Below, one piece after another: positions 8,092-17,406 of a stretch of 41,283 nt of DNA. The position numbers and the translations under genes were made by a program. The stretch is from Bacteroidota bacterium. GTDB lineage: Bacteria; Bacteroidota; Ignavibacteria; UBA10030; UBA8401. Location: positions 1 to 41,283 of the forward strand of contig JAJYOI010000019.1 in NCBI GenBank assembly GCA_021796275.1, given 5' to 3'. Numbering within the stretch: position 1 is the stretch's first letter; each line of letters opens with the position of its first letter. Under the pieces are notes generated by a model that saw only the letters and a list, made by a program, of their open reading frames with translations, made no database searches and was not told the DNA's origin.

Positions 8092-9492
8092 ATGCCCTTG
8101 AGACAACGACACGACACAATTGCAGCGATTGCAACACCGGTAGGGGAGGGTGGAATATCCGTTATTCGCGTAAGTGGGGAAAAAGCTATTTCTCTTTGTA
8201 ACTCTCTATTTTCCGGTGGAAAATCATTGCTTGCGGCATTGTCACACACAATTCATTTCGGTCATTTTATAGATGCAAATGGGAAAATGATTGACGAAGT
8301 GCTTGTTTCCGTATTTCGAGCACCACATTCTTACACTGGCGAAGACAGTGTAGAAATCAGTTGTCATGGTGGAATGTATTTGGCAAACCTAGTATTGTCT
8401 ACAATTTTGCGCCAAGGTGTCCGCATGGCGGACCCAGGTGAATTTACCCTGCGCGCATTCTTGAATGGACAAATGGATTTAACACAAGCAGAAGCTGTTG
8501 CGGCATTGATTCACGCCAAAACTGAAAAATCTCACACTGCATCATTAGCTCAATTGTCAGGCGGGCTTTCGATGCATATTGAAGCTCTTCGCCAGAGTTT
8601 AATTAATTTATGTTCGTTATTGGAATTAGAACTTGACTTCTCACAAGAAGGGATTGGTCTAACAAAACAAGCTGACGTTGTTAACCACATTGATGCGTCA
8701 ATAACAGATATTAATGATCTTCTTGCAACATATTCCTACGGGCGAATCTTGCGTGAGGGCATGAAAGTTGTCCTTACCGGCAAACCCAATGCAGGTAAAT
8801 CGAGTTTGTTAAATATTTTACTCCGGCAAGACCGAGCTATCGTCAGCGAAATTCCAGGAACAACGCGTGATGTTATCGAAGAAAATCTTTCCATCAATGG
8901 TTTATTGATACGGCTGGTAGATACAGCTGGCATTCGTGAATCCACAGACATGATCGAGGAAGAAGGCGTTCGCCGTACGCATGAACAGCTTGAATCTGCT
9001 TCCGTTATTGTTGTCTTGATCGACACATCCGAATTAATCTCATATATCGACAAATCCTTGTACAAACGGTTGCTGGAAATTTCCCGGAGAAACAAAAGCA
9101 CCGTCATCTTTCTTCTTAACAAGAGCGACATTACTCATCACGATTTTAAATTCAACGTTAACCTGTTGGGATCAGAATTTCAGATGTTTGTTTCTTGTGT
9201 GACCGAAAGCGGGATTTACGAATTCAAGCAAAAGCTTTTTGAAATATCTTTGCCTAATTATGATTCTCTCTCAAACAGTATTATTCTTCAAAATGAAAGA
9301 CATAAAGTTGCTTTGGAGAAAACAGTTGAAAGCCTCAGACTTGCCCGTCAGACTTTAACTAATGGCTTAAGTGGCGATTTTGTAGCTGTTGATTTGAGAG
9401 CGGCGCTTGATTATCTTGGTGAGATAATCGGCATAACTACGCCTGATGATATTCTTCAAAATATTTTTTCAAAGTTTTGCATAGGAAAATAA
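8092..9492 (+). CDS. mnmE: tRNA uridine-5-carboxymethylaminomethyl modification GTPase
   Basis: A 466-residue protein that, with MnmG, installs the cmnm5 or related group on U34 of tRNAs reading split codon boxes. The N-terminal folate-binding domain starts DTIAAIATPVGEGGISVIR. The G domain inserted in the helical domain has G1 GKPNAGKS (230-237), G3 DTAG (in RLVDTAGIRE) and G4 NKSD. The protein ends FCIGK, with the conserved C-terminal Cys at 463 intact. The ATG at 8092 is the natural start. It is the first gene of a plus-strand run with mnmG 17 bp downstream. In many genomes mnmE follows yidC; here it is about 17 kb away and divergent from the ilv operon. Confidence 0.98.
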   Translation: MPLRQRHDTIAAIATPVGEGGISVIRVSGEKAISLCNSLFSGGKSLLAALSHTIHFGHFIDANGKMIDEVLVSVFRAPHSYTGEDSVEISCHGGMYLANLVLSTILRQGVRMADPGEFTLRAFLNGQMDLTQAEAVAALIHAKTEKSHTASLAQLSGGLSMHIEALRQSLINLCSLLELELDFSQEGIGLTKQADVVNHIDASITDINDLLATYSYGRILREGMKVVLTGKPNAGKSSLLNILLRQDRAIVSEIPGTTRDVIEENLSINGLLIRLVDTAGIRESTDMIEEEGVRRTHEQLESASVIVVLIDTSELISYIDKSLYKRLLEISRRNKSTVIFLLNKSDITHHDFKFNVNLLGSEFQMFVSCVTESGIYEFKQKLFEISLPNYDSLSNSIILQNERHKVALEKTVESLRLARQTLTNGLSGDFVAVDLRAALDYLGEIIGITTPDDILQNIFSKFCIGK

Positions 9493-9507
9493 GTTCCACG
9501 TGAAACG
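9492..9507. promoter_or_regulatory. Degenerate parS-like site
   Basis: The 16-mer AGTTCCACGTGAAACG matches the ParB-binding consensus TGTTTCACGTGAAACA at 13 of 16 positions, with the right half-site GTGAAAC intact and one change inside the left half. It begins at the last base of the mnmE stop codon and ends 2 bp before the mnmG start. A perfect copy lies 2 kb downstream (11527-11542), which supports this being a real secondary site rather than chance. Confidence 0.55.
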
Positions 9508-9509
9508 CT

Positions 9510-11387
9510 ATGGTTGTTAATCCTCCAAAATTATTCTACGATGTCATAGTAATTGGCGGCGGGCATGCGGGAATAGAGGCTTCGCTTGCATCTGCGCGAA
9601 TGGGGTGCTCCACGCTTTTGATTTCTTTGAGTGCAGCTTCCATTGGAAGAATGTCGTGTAACCCAGCCATTGGCGGAACTGCAAAGGGACACATTGTTCG
9701 AGAAATTGATGCCCTCGGCGGTGAGATGGGTAAGATTGCCGATACAACAGGCATTCAATTTAAGATGCTTAATAAATCAAAAGGCCCTGCCGTATGGTCG
9801 CCAAGGTCTCAGAATGACCGTGAATGGTACGCAAAAGAAGCTCAACGGAGAATTCTTGGCCAACCTGATCTTGAAATGCTAGAGGATTCCGTCGCAAGAC
9901 TCTTCATTGAAAACGGCTCAGTCAGGGGATTACAAACGTTTCTGGGGTATAGAATTACTTGCCAATGCTTGGTTATCTGTGCTGGCACTTTTTTGAATGG
10001 GCTCATGCATACTGGATTAAAAAATAGAGTCGGCGGAAGATTTGGAGAGCCGCCTGCTCGTGGCATAACTGAATCACTTCAAGAATTAGGATTTATTTCC
10101 GGGAGACTAAAGACCGGAACGCCTCCGCGCATTGACTTGAATAGTATTGGTTTTACTTCTGTTGAAATTCAAGAAAGCGATAACCCGCCCATCCCTTTTT
10201 CGTTTCAAACAGAAAAAATTACGAACCAGCTCATCCCGATGTACTTGACTTATACGAATCGGCAAACTCACAAAATTTTGGAAAAAGGTTTCGACCGCTC
10301 CCCTATGTTTACCGGAAGAATCAAAGGCATCGGTCCACGATACTGTCCTTCGATTGAGGACAAAATTTTTCGGTTTGCCAATCGGGATCGCCATCAAATT
10401 TTTCTCGAGCCTGAAGGCTACAATACCAATATCGTTTATGTGAATGGATTCTCTACAAGCTTGCCAGAGGAAATTCAGTACGAAGGATTAAAATCAATCG
10501 CCGGATTAGAAAATGTGAAAATGCTGAGAGCTGGCTACGCAGTCGAGTACGACTTTTTTCCACCGCATCAACTTAAACATACGCTTGAAACTAAAATTGT
10601 TTCCGGACTTTTTTTCGCAGGGCAAATAAACGGAACATCCGGTTATGAAGAAGCGGCGGGGCAGGGGCTCGTTGCAGGAATCAATGCCGCTTTGAAAGTG
10701 AAGAATCTCGATCCGTTTATACTCAGACGCGATGAAGCATACATTGGCGTTATGATTGACGATCTGATTAACAAATCCACCGATGAGCCATATAGAATGT
10801 TTACTTCTCGCGCAGAGCACCGTTTAATTCTGCGTCAAGACAACGCCGACCGAAGGCTTATGAGAATTGGATCCCGCCTTGGTTTGATCAGTAATGAAAT
10901 GATTTTAAAACTGAACACGAAAGAAGCTCTCATCAAAACCGGTGAGGAATATTTGAACTCGGTTTTCATTTCCCCCCAAAAAATAAACCCGCTTCTTGAG
11001 AAGAAGGGCTTGCCTTCAATTTTGGAATCTGAACGATTATCAAATATTCTTAAACGGCCGGGCATTGCGCTTGCCGAATTATCCGCGCTACTCGAAGATA
11101 ACTCACAGACATTGCCATTTCGTTATTTGGATGTATCTGAACAAATAGAAATAGATGTTAAATATGAAGGCTACATCAAGCGAGAGTTCGATCAAATTGC
11201 ACGCTTTATTAAGTTCGAGGAATTCGCGATACCCGAAAACTTTGACTTCACTTCAATTAAGTCGTTGAGCAACGAGGGAAAGGATAGACTGCAACGAATT
11301 CGTCCTCGCTCTGTAGGTCAAGCATCGCGCATTTCAGGAGTAACACATTCCGATGTTTCTGTCCTTGCAATCCACCTTAGAAAGTAG
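9510..11387 (+). CDS. mnmG: tRNA uridine 5-carboxymethylaminomethyl modification enzyme
   Basis: A 625-residue FAD protein that partners MnmE in U34 tRNA modification. The dinucleotide-binding motif [16 protein letters not shown] is at residues 12-28. Other family blocks are [58 protein letters not shown] and [14 protein letters not shown]. The C-terminal MnmE/tRNA-interacting region ends around [14 protein letters not shown]. Start ATG at 9510, 17 bp after mnmE, with the parS-like site filling the gap. Full length for the family. Confidence 0.98.
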   Translation: MVVNPPKLFYDVIVIGGGHAGIEASLASARMGCSTLLISLSAASIGRMSCNPAIGGTAKGHIVREIDALGGEMGKIADTTGIQFKMLNKSKGPAVWSPRSQNDREWYAKEAQRRILGQPDLEMLEDSVARLFIENGSVRGLQTFLGYRITCQCLVICAGTFLNGLMHTGLKNRVGGRFGEPPARGITESLQELGFISGRLKTGTPPRIDLNSIGFTSVEIQESDNPPIPFSFQTEKITNQLIPMYLTYTNRQTHKILEKGFDRSPMFTGRIKGIGPRYCPSIEDKIFRFANRDRHQIFLEPEGYNTNIVYVNGFSTSLPEEIQYEGLKSIAGLENVKMLRAGYAVEYDFFPPHQLKHTLETKIVSGLFFAGQINGTSGYEEAAGQGLVAGINAALKVKNLDPFILRRDEAYIGVMIDDLINKSTDEPYRMFTSRAEHRLILRQDNADRRLMRIGSRLGLISNEMILKLNTKEALIKTGEEYLNSVFISPQKINPLLEKKGLPSILESERLSNILKRPGIALAELSALLEDNSQTLPFRYLDVSEQIEIDVKYEGYIKREFDQIARFIKFEEFAIPENFDFTSIKSLSNEGKDRLQRIRPRSVGQASRISGVTHSDVSVLAIHLRK

Positions 11388-11470
11388 TGACAATGAAACA
11401 ATTAGATGCCAAAGTCACTACCATTTCTATAGGAAGCAAGAATATGATTTTATGTCGTGCGTCAGAAACC

Positions 11471-11504
11471 GCAGGGGAACAAACCGTTTCCCTGCAAAAG
11501 TTTT
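11471..11504 (+). terminator. Possible weak terminator or processing hairpin after mnmG
   Basis: GCAGGGGAA (11471-11479) can pair with TTTCCCTGC (11487-11495), a 9-bp stem with one G-T pair, followed by AAAAGTTTT. The T run is short and offset, so partial read-through into rsmG is likely. The remaining part of the 170-bp mnmG-rsmG gap shows no convincing gene, only the parS site. Confidence 0.35.
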
Positions 11505-11526
11505 AACACAAATTAAAAAATCATGC

Positions 11527-11542
11527 TGTTTCACGTGAAACA
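11527..11542. promoter_or_regulatory. parS site, perfect 16-bp consensus
   Basis: TGTTTCACGTGAAACA is an exact palindromic copy of the canonical ParB-binding centromere site. It lies between mnmG and rsmG, 15 bp before the rsmG start and about 16 kb from dnaA, the origin-proximal position expected of parS in most bacteria. parA and parB, which often follow rsmG, are not in this window. Confidence 0.93.
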
Positions 11543-11557
11543 TTTATTGGAAAACAC

Positions 11558-12298
11558 TTGAATACCGATGAACTTTGGCTGCACACAATATTGAAGAAGA
11601 ACAACCTTTCAATAACAGCCATACAGCTTCAGCAGCTTCAAGCGTACAAAGAGCAGCTTCTTCATTGGAACCACAAAATTAATCTTGTCTCAAGAAAAGA
11701 CGAAAAAAATTTGTGGAAAGCACACATCTTCATGTCTATTGCTGTTCTATTCAAAATTGATTTTCGCTTCTGTGCGCGTGTGTTGGATTTGGGAACTGGC
11801 GGTGGATTGCCGGGGATCCCGCTGAGCATTATGTTGCCAAAAATTGAATTCGTCTTGCTCGATTCTATACAAAAAAAAGTTATGGCGGTGCAGTCAATTA
11901 TTTCAGACCTACCGCTTTCCAGTGTTTCGGCCATCTGTGGAAGAGCAGAAGATATCCAGGCGCAAACTTCTATGCAAAAGTCGTTTAAGGTCGTTATTGC
12001 AAGAGCGGTTTCAAATCTAAACAACCTGATTTTGTGGGGATATCCGTTTTTGGAGGAAGATAAAACTCCGAATATATTGGTTCCCACTGACGCCGAATAC
12101 CATGGGTCAGAAAGTCTCTCCGATAAACTGGTTTTGAAAAAACCCTCCCTCGTAATGTTCAAGGGGGGAAATTTTTCTGAGGAGGTGGCAGCCGCGCGGA
12201 GATTTTTTCCAAAACTTTTCATACATTCTCTACCGCTTACATTTAAAGGAAGCGAAGAGTTTTCAAACGTTGAAAAACACTTAGTTATTGTTCAATAA
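11558..12298 (+). CDS. rsmG: 16S rRNA (guanine-N7) methyltransferase
   Basis: A 246-residue SAM-dependent enzyme that methylates G527 of 16S rRNA. The N-terminal helical region has QLQAYKEQLLHWNHKINLVS, and the SAM-binding motif VLDLGTGGGLPGIPLSI is at residues 75-91. VVIARAVSNLNNLILW matches the conserved RA(V/F) segment. The start is a TTG at 11558 preceded by GGA at 6 nt spacing; the ATG at 11568 is out of frame and the next in-frame Met is after residue 58, so TTG is required. It is slightly longer than E. coli RsmG. The parS site just upstream means ParB loading may influence its transcription (inference). Confidence 0.96.
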   Translation: MNTDELWLHTILKKNNLSITAIQLQQLQAYKEQLLHWNHKINLVSRKDEKNLWKAHIFMSIAVLFKIDFRFCARVLDLGTGGGLPGIPLSIMLPKIEFVLLDSIQKKVMAVQSIISDLPLSSVSAICGRAEDIQAQTSMQKSFKVVIARAVSNLNNLILWGYPFLEEDKTPNILVPTDAEYHGSESLSDKLVLKKPSLVMFKGGNFSEEVAAARRFFPKLFIHSLPLTFKGSEEFSNVEKHLVIVQ

Positions 12299-12313
12299 AA
12301 GCACACAATTACA

Positions 12314-13273
12314 TTGACTAAACAAAAAACATTATTCGACCAGCTAAACCATCTTACAACCGAGCAACGGAACCCGTCGAGTATGGATATCGACGCCCGG
12401 ACCATCTCGGAAATCCTTACAATTATAAACGATGAAGATAAGAAGATCCCTTCTGCCGTAGAAAAAGAAATACCTTATATCACAAAAGCGGTTGAGCTTG
12501 TTGTTCAGGCGTTTCGCAATGGCGGACGGCTCATTTATGTCGGTGCGGGTACGAGCGGGCGACTCGGCGTGCTCGATGCCGTGGAATGTCCACCGACATA
12601 TGGCGTGCCCTATGAGCTTGTCCAAGGATTTATTGCCGGCGGCGAAAAGGCAATGTTTCGCGCACAGGAAGGAGCGGAAGATAAAGAAGAAAACGGCGCT
12701 AAAGAGATAGACCGCATACATGTTACAAAAAAGGATGTCGTTTGTGGTATCGCTGCAAGCCTTCGCACACCGTATGTAGTAGGCGCTGTAAAACGCGCGA
12801 AGGAACTTGGTTCACACACGATGTACGTGACCACAAATCCACGTTCGAAGTTTGATGCGCCTGAATATGCGGAGCTTGCCAAAGCAATTAATATTGCTAT
12901 TTGCCCCGAAGTTGGACCTGAAGTCGTGATGGGCTCGACTCGCATGAAATCCGGAACAGCGCAGAAGCTTGTTCTCAACATGATCACTACAACGGCTATG
13001 ATTCGAATGGGAAAAGTGTACGAGAACATGATGATTGACCTTCAAATGACAAATCAAAAGCTACGCGAACGAGCGAAACGCATTGTTATGACAATAACGG
13101 GTATTGATTATGATAAAGCTGCTGAATGTTTGGAGAAAGCCGATTTCCACGTAAAAACTGCATTGGTAATGATTAAAGCAAATGTGGAAAAAGGGGAAGC
13201 AAAAACGCGCTTAAAAAATGCTGACGGTTTTGTTCGGGCGGCAATCGAAGGAAAAATTTATCGCGCAGAATAA
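12314..13273 (+). CDS. murQ: N-acetylmuramic acid 6-phosphate etherase
   Basis: A 319-residue SIS-domain enzyme that cleaves the lactyl ether of MurNAc-6-phosphate to GlcNAc-6-phosphate and D-lactate in peptidoglycan recycling. The sugar-phosphate motif GAGTSGRLGVLDAVECPPTYG spans residues 78-98, cut here by family convention around the conserved Glu91; EGAED follows with the second expected Glu. KSGTAQKLVLNMI and the C-terminal NADGFVRAAIEG are also typical. The start is TTG at 12314: the conserved N-terminal stretch LTTEQRNPSSMDID lies upstream of the first in-frame ATG, so the longer form is correct. It follows rsmG by 15 bp, in the place where parA is found in many genomes. Confidence 0.95.
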   Translation: MTKQKTLFDQLNHLTTEQRNPSSMDIDARTISEILTIINDEDKKIPSAVEKEIPYITKAVELVVQAFRNGGRLIYVGAGTSGRLGVLDAVECPPTYGVPYELVQGFIAGGEKAMFRAQEGAEDKEENGAKEIDRIHVTKKDVVCGIAASLRTPYVVGAVKRAKELGSHTMYVTTNPRSKFDAPEYAELAKAINIAICPEVGPEVVMGSTRMKSGTAQKLVLNMITTTAMIRMGKVYENMMIDLQMTNQKLRERAKRIVMTITGIDYDKAAECLEKADFHVKTALVMIKANVEKGEAKTRLKNADGFVRAAIEGKIYRAE

Positions 13274-13278
13274 TCTCT

Positions 13279-14007
13279 ATGAAAACACAAATTTCACACC
13301 TGCCATTTGATGAAATTTTGTTTCCTCCTTTTACGGGATTTCCAAAAAAGGGCATTGCATTCCTTCAAAAACTGAAGCGAAACAATAATCGTGTGTGGTT
13401 CGAAAAGCATAAAGCCGATTACGAAACATACGTAAAGTTGCCAATGCAGTCGTTGATTGCTTCGCTTCAACCGCATTTCGACAAGTTCGCCCCGGAATTT
13501 GACGCAAATCCGAAGCGCTCTTTGTTCAGGATTTATCGAGATATTCGATTCAGCAAAGACAAAACGCCGTATAAAACTCACGTCGCGGCACATTTCGTGA
13601 TCCGTGGCAAACCAAAAGGCATCGAAGGTTCGGGTTATTACCTTCACATCGAACCGGGAGAAGTTTTTCTCGGCGGTGGAATTTATATGCCAGATAATGA
13701 TCAGCTCAAAAAAATTCGCCACGCAATTGCTACAAATGCAAACGATTTCCTTTCCATTGTCGAAAATCGAAGCTTCAAAAAGCGATTCGGTAAGTTAGAA
13801 GGCAACCGCCTACAACGTGTACCGCAAGGCTTCGAACCAGATCATCCAATGGCTGAGTGGTTAAAACTAAAGCAATTTTTTGTCGGCGTGACGCTGCCGG
13901 AACAAAAATGTTTTTCTGAATCATTCTTAGAAACCGTCGCAGATGTTTTTGAAGAAGCCGTCCCCCTTGTTCGCTTTCTCAATCATGCAATGGGATATAC
14001 GAAATAA
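13279..14007 (+). CDS. DUF2461 / TIGR02453 family protein
   Basis: A 242-residue protein of the DUF2461 family, whose biochemical role is not established. Recognisable blocks are FTGFPKKGIAFLQKLKRNN near the N-terminus, RVWFEKHKADYE, SLFRIYRDIRFSKDKTPYKTH around residues 75-95, and LGGGIYMPDNDQLKKIRHAI. The RDxRFSKDKxPYK signature is the family hallmark and may form a charged binding surface (inference). No signal peptide or membrane segment is visible, so it is likely cytoplasmic. Its ATG is 5 bp after the murQ stop, so it probably belongs to the same transcript. Confidence 0.88.
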   Translation: MKTQISHLPFDEILFPPFTGFPKKGIAFLQKLKRNNNRVWFEKHKADYETYVKLPMQSLIASLQPHFDKFAPEFDANPKRSLFRIYRDIRFSKDKTPYKTHVAAHFVIRGKPKGIEGSGYYLHIEPGEVFLGGGIYMPDNDQLKKIRHAIATNANDFLSIVENRSFKKRFGKLEGNRLQRVPQGFEPDHPMAEWLKLKQFFVGVTLPEQKCFSESFLETVADVFEEAVPLVRFLNHAMGYTK

Positions 14008-14034
14008 TTCTCGCTGAAACATTTGCTCATTTCC

Positions 14035-14616
14035 ATGAAATCCTCTTCGCAGCACCAGTACATCCTTTTCTACAAGCCATACGGAGTCCTCAGCCAATTC
14101 ACCGATAAACATAAAAGGCGAACATTAAAGGAATTCGGACCGTTTCCTCCGGATGTATATTCCGTCGGAAGACTCGATTTGGACAGCGAAGGATTGCTTC
14201 TTCTCACCAACGACAATGAAATTAATCACCAATTTACCGACCCGGCATTTGAACATCCACGAACATATCTTGTACAGGTAGAGCGGATTCCGTCGGAAGA
14301 TGCGCTTCAACAATTACGAGATGGTGTCATTGTTAAAGGGAAAAAAACAAAGCCTGCTGATGTCGCACTCTTAAGCGAAGAACCAAAGCTTCCGCCACGC
14401 AGCGTTCCTGTTCGTGAACGGTTAAGCGTTCCAACCGCATGGATTGAAATTACATTACGGGAAGGGCGAAATCGGCAGGTTCGCAGAATGACGGCGGCGG
14501 TCAATCACCCCACACTAAGATTGATAAGAATTAAAATCGGCAATCTGTCGCTTGACGGTTTGCAGCCCGGCGAATGGCGGGCAATAGAAAAACCTGCGGC
14601 GCCATTATGTACATAA
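14035..14616 (+). CDS. Small RsuA-family rRNA pseudouridine synthase (RluE-like)
   Basis: A 193-residue single-domain synthase that isomerises a uridine in rRNA to pseudouridine. Catalytic Asp48 lies in SVGRLDLDSEGLLLLTND; ILFYKPYGVLSQF, TYLVQVERIP and the motif REGRNRQVRRMTAAVNHPTLRLIR support the RsuA/RluB/RluE/RluF group. It lacks an N-terminal S4 domain, as RluE does, so RluE (23S U2457) is the closest match, but the target is not proven. I chose the ATG at 14035; a TTG at 14023 in the same frame would add four residues. It ends a six-gene plus-strand run that starts with mnmE, most of whose members act on tRNA or rRNA. Confidence 0.9.
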   Translation: MKSSSQHQYILFYKPYGVLSQFTDKHKRRTLKEFGPFPPDVYSVGRLDLDSEGLLLLTNDNEINHQFTDPAFEHPRTYLVQVERIPSEDALQQLRDGVIVKGKKTKPADVALLSEEPKLPPRSVPVRERLSVPTAWIEITLREGRNRQVRRMTAAVNHPTLRLIRIKIGNLSLDGLQPGEWRAIEKPAAPLCT

Positions 14617-14697
14617 AAACGGCGCCACAGCCAGGAGACAAAAACTGTAATGCCGCGCTTTTTCCCGACACTTCATATCGGGATGCAATTCAAACCT

Positions 14698-14787
14698 AAA
14701 AAAATCCCGGCTTCATTTCTGCCTTTATAAGCGCCGCAACCTGCCTCCCGTGGAGATCGAAAACGCTGTTTATGAAACAAAGCCGGG
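14698..14787 (-). ncRNA. Candidate structured small RNA with intrinsic terminator
   Basis: On the minus strand CCCGGCTTTGTTTC (14774-14787) pairs with GAAATGAAGCCGGG (14706-14719) in a continuous 14-bp helix with two G-U pairs, followed at once by A and seven T (14698-14705), as in an intrinsic terminator. The 54-nt apical part contains a CTCC/GGAG hairpin and an ATAA-GCG/CGC-TTAT helix with a bulge, so it is a branched fold rather than a simple terminator loop. A promoter-like motif (14865-14879) lies about 80 nt upstream. It is flanked by the converging ends of the pseudouridine synthase gene and the PQQ-repeat gene. It may instead be the long 3' UTR terminator of the latter. I do not recognise a known RNA family. 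Confidence 0.45.
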
Positions 14788-14864
14788 CTAAAGTATTTTA
14801 GAATGTGAAGTCTCTGATTTTTCTGGCTATCAAATATATCAATGTGCCGCACACTCCACAATCA

Positions 14865-14879
14865 CATAAAAGTAGTAAT
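14865..14879 (-). promoter_or_regulatory. Recurring promoter-like motif, copy 1
   Basis: Reads ATTACTACTTTTATG on the minus strand, one base different from the copies at 19679-19693 and 20512-20526. The core TACTTTTA resembles the Bacteroidota -7 element TAnnTTTG with a final A. It lies 9 bp after the PQQ-gene stop codon and upstream of the candidate small RNA. No conserved -33 element is visible at the usual distance. Confidence 0.4.
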
Positions 14880-14887
14880 TCCACCTT

Positions 14888-17341
14888 CTACCGCATATCA
14901 AAACCCGACGCTTCATCTTTGTAGAGACTGATGGCAAACGTCCACTTGGGCGAAAAGTAGATGCTCGCCTTCTTGTCCACTTCTACCTGCCAGTCGGTGC
15001 TGCCGTTGTCAAGATTCACCTTCGCAAATTCTCCGCCGACACAGTAAAATATTTTGTCGCCAGCGACTTCGGGGTAGACTTTCATTGTTTCCATGGAAAA
15101 ATCCCACTCGTGGCTCCATTTTGCTTTACCGGTAGAAGGATCAACTGATGCGATGCCATCCGTTCCAAACGCAAGCAAGTTTTTGCCGTCATACGAAACG
15201 CCGAGCGGCTTTGCCATTTCATTTTGCCGCTCGTTGTAGGAAAACGATTTCTCAAAATCGAATTTACCGGCATCAACGCTCCCTAATTTTGTTTCCCAGA
15301 CAGGGTCGTCTGAACTTTTTACACCCGCTTGAATTGCATAGAGCTTTGAGCCATCTGAATAAAACAACCGCTTTGTGGCCGGCTGATAAAATTTTGTAAA
15401 ATCAAAACTTTGTACGATCGGCGTAAAATCGCCGGCAGTGGTGCTCAGAACATTCCAGACTGAACCAGCGTACGGGGAACCAAGCTCAAACTCGCGTGTT
15501 GCCATAGAAGGGTCTTCATCAGTTTCAAAGCGCCAGAGAAGTTTTCCCGATGCCGGATCAATCGCCGCAAAGCCGTACGGATCATTGTCAAATTGCTTTT
15601 TGAATTTAATGCTCGCGTCACGTGCGTAGTTGTTCAGGTATGCAGAGAAGCTGTGATCTCCGGGATCGTAAATAGCCGACTGCTGTTTTTGCCCAAGCTT
15701 TGCGTACAACACACCGTCCACAAGATCAAGATTGAAAACCTGGCCGTCGAGTTCTTTCCCGAGCGTCCACAACACTTTCCCGTTTTGAAGATCGAATGCA
15801 ATCAGCTTTTTGTAGCCGTTGAGATAATACGTGTTCCCGTCACGAAGCGATTGAAGGTAATCTTTCACTTCTGTATCTATTCCTTCCATCACTTCAAAAT
15901 AGTTTTTGTACGCAACCGCGCCTGTTTTCATGTTGACAGCACAAAATCCTTCACCGGTGGATTTCCGTGTGTCGGGATTCAGCGCGCCTTTCACCGTTGC
16001 AATGTTGACAACAATGTTATCACCGTCTTCCATTGTCGTATAATCAATGCCGATGCTTTCACCGGGCCCGGAGCTGTTTGCAAGCAACGACAGCCCCATT
16101 GTTGCTACAGCAAGATACGCTTTGAAAAATCCGCCGCCCGATGATGGAACGTGTTCCGTAAAGGCAACCGGCGTTCGGAAATTCACTTTTCCGCTCAATG
16201 CATCCACGCTCACCACGTAGAGCATTGTTCCTTCTTCATTGCCGGAATCGCGCGGACGCGCATACGTGCAAATAAGATTCTCGCCGTCTTGTTTCACTAT
16301 GCGGTGAATGAATCCTTCAAACGACGGATCGTTCGGCGCAGAAGACCAGAGCACGGTCCCTGCAAGCTCATCAACCGCCATCATTCTGTTGGCAAGAGCA
16401 ATCATCGCAACGCTTTTGCCATTTACGTTCATGCCGGTAACGCGCTTAAACTCCGAGGCTTTGAAATTCAACTCTGTTACTTTTCCCGCATCGCTGATGT
16501 AGAGCGACTTCTCTTTTCCGACTACGACGCAGCCGGTATCGGCGGCGTGAAGCACGGAAATATCGGTGTTCATTTTTAGCGGAAGGCGGTTAACTTTCCC
16601 CGCGGTGCAATCGAGGACGAGCACTTCGTCATCGAGCAGCGCTACTGCAGCCGCTGAGTTGTCTGCGTGATAAAAAACCGGGCTTCCGTTTTTTACAAGA
16701 TCGGGATTGTATTCGGCATTATCCGCCGTGCACAATGCTTTGCCGTTAATATAATCGAACAAAACCATTTTCTCGCCGGACAGGCTTAAAAGCTGTTTTG
16801 TCTTATCGTCTATTGGGTGCCAGCGCAATCTGTAATTGAGGTCTGAGTGCATTTTATGTTCTGCACGCCAGAGCTCCTTGCCGGTTGTGATGTCTATTCC
16901 AACTTCAACATTGTCATACGCGAGCGTAATAACGGCAGGTGTAATTTCATCCGCCCACTGAAAATCGCTCTGGTCAATATCTTTCAGCTTCGTTTCCCAT
17001 AAGAGTTTGCCTGTGAGAACTTCGTAGCATTGAACCGCATCCGATGTGCTGACAAGAAATTTGTTGACGAGCATGTGGTAGTGAATCCCCTTTTTCTCGT
17101 AATCATCTATCTTCTTATTCCACACTTTCTGACCTGAGAGTGCATCGTAAAGGTAAACATATTTGCCGCTCGCAAGCAGAACGTGCTGCTCGTCATTATC
17201 AATGAAACGGATGGCATTGATGTCGTCGTCAAGCTCGGCTTTCCATTTCGGCTTGTCGTTATCTTTTGCTAGAGCCGCACTCAAAATAAAAAGTGCGCCG
17301 GCAATCATGCGAAACATCGTGCGCCGCGTTATCTGAAGCAT
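14888..17341 (-). CDS. Exported PQQ-like beta-propeller repeat protein
   Basis: An 817-residue protein with an N-terminal signal-like segment (positive TRRTMFR, then a hydrophobic stretch ending SAALAK near residue 26). The body is made of PQQ-type propeller blades, each with a pattern such as LYDALSGQKVW, CYEVLTGKLLWE, DLQNGKVLWTLG, DPASGKLLWRFET and DPSTGKAKWSHEW. No quinoprotein dehydrogenase catalytic motif was recognised, so it is more likely a BamB-like or binding propeller; function is unknown. The start at 17341 is supported by AAAGGAGG four bases upstream. It is 65 bp downstream of the T9SS repeat protein on the same strand, so the two may be co-transcribed. Confidence 0.8.
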   Translation of the reverse strand: MLQITRRTMFRMIAGALFILSAALAKDNDKPKWKAELDDDINAIRFIDNDEQHVLLASGKYVYLYDALSGQKVWNKKIDDYEKKGIHYHMLVNKFLVSTSDAVQCYEVLTGKLLWETKLKDIDQSDFQWADEITPAVITLAYDNVEVGIDITTGKELWRAEHKMHSDLNYRLRWHPIDDKTKQLLSLSGEKMVLFDYINGKALCTADNAEYNPDLVKNGSPVFYHADNSAAAVALLDDEVLVLDCTAGKVNRLPLKMNTDISVLHAADTGCVVVGKEKSLYISDAGKVTELNFKASEFKRVTGMNVNGKSVAMIALANRMMAVDELAGTVLWSSAPNDPSFEGFIHRIVKQDGENLICTYARPRDSGNEEGTMLYVVSVDALSGKVNFRTPVAFTEHVPSSGGGFFKAYLAVATMGLSLLANSSGPGESIGIDYTTMEDGDNIVVNIATVKGALNPDTRKSTGEGFCAVNMKTGAVAYKNYFEVMEGIDTEVKDYLQSLRDGNTYYLNGYKKLIAFDLQNGKVLWTLGKELDGQVFNLDLVDGVLYAKLGQKQQSAIYDPGDHSFSAYLNNYARDASIKFKKQFDNDPYGFAAIDPASGKLLWRFETDEDPSMATREFELGSPYAGSVWNVLSTTAGDFTPIVQSFDFTKFYQPATKRLFYSDGSKLYAIQAGVKSSDDPVWETKLGSVDAGKFDFEKSFSYNERQNEMAKPLGVSYDGKNLLAFGTDGIASVDPSTGKAKWSHEWDFSMETMKVYPEVAGDKIFYCVGGEFAKVNLDNGSTDWQVEVDKKASIYFSPKWTFAISLYKDEASGFDMR

Positions 17342-17406
17342 AAACCCTCCTTTAGATGAAAAATATATTTGGAGATTCGGAATTCTTTTCTGCTCTTTCG
17401 ATTTTT

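Noticed and set aside
14673-14861. 62-codon frame on the minus strand
   Set aside because: It coincides with the strongly base-paired RNA candidate and its T tract, and has no protein-like features. RNA structure explains the region better.
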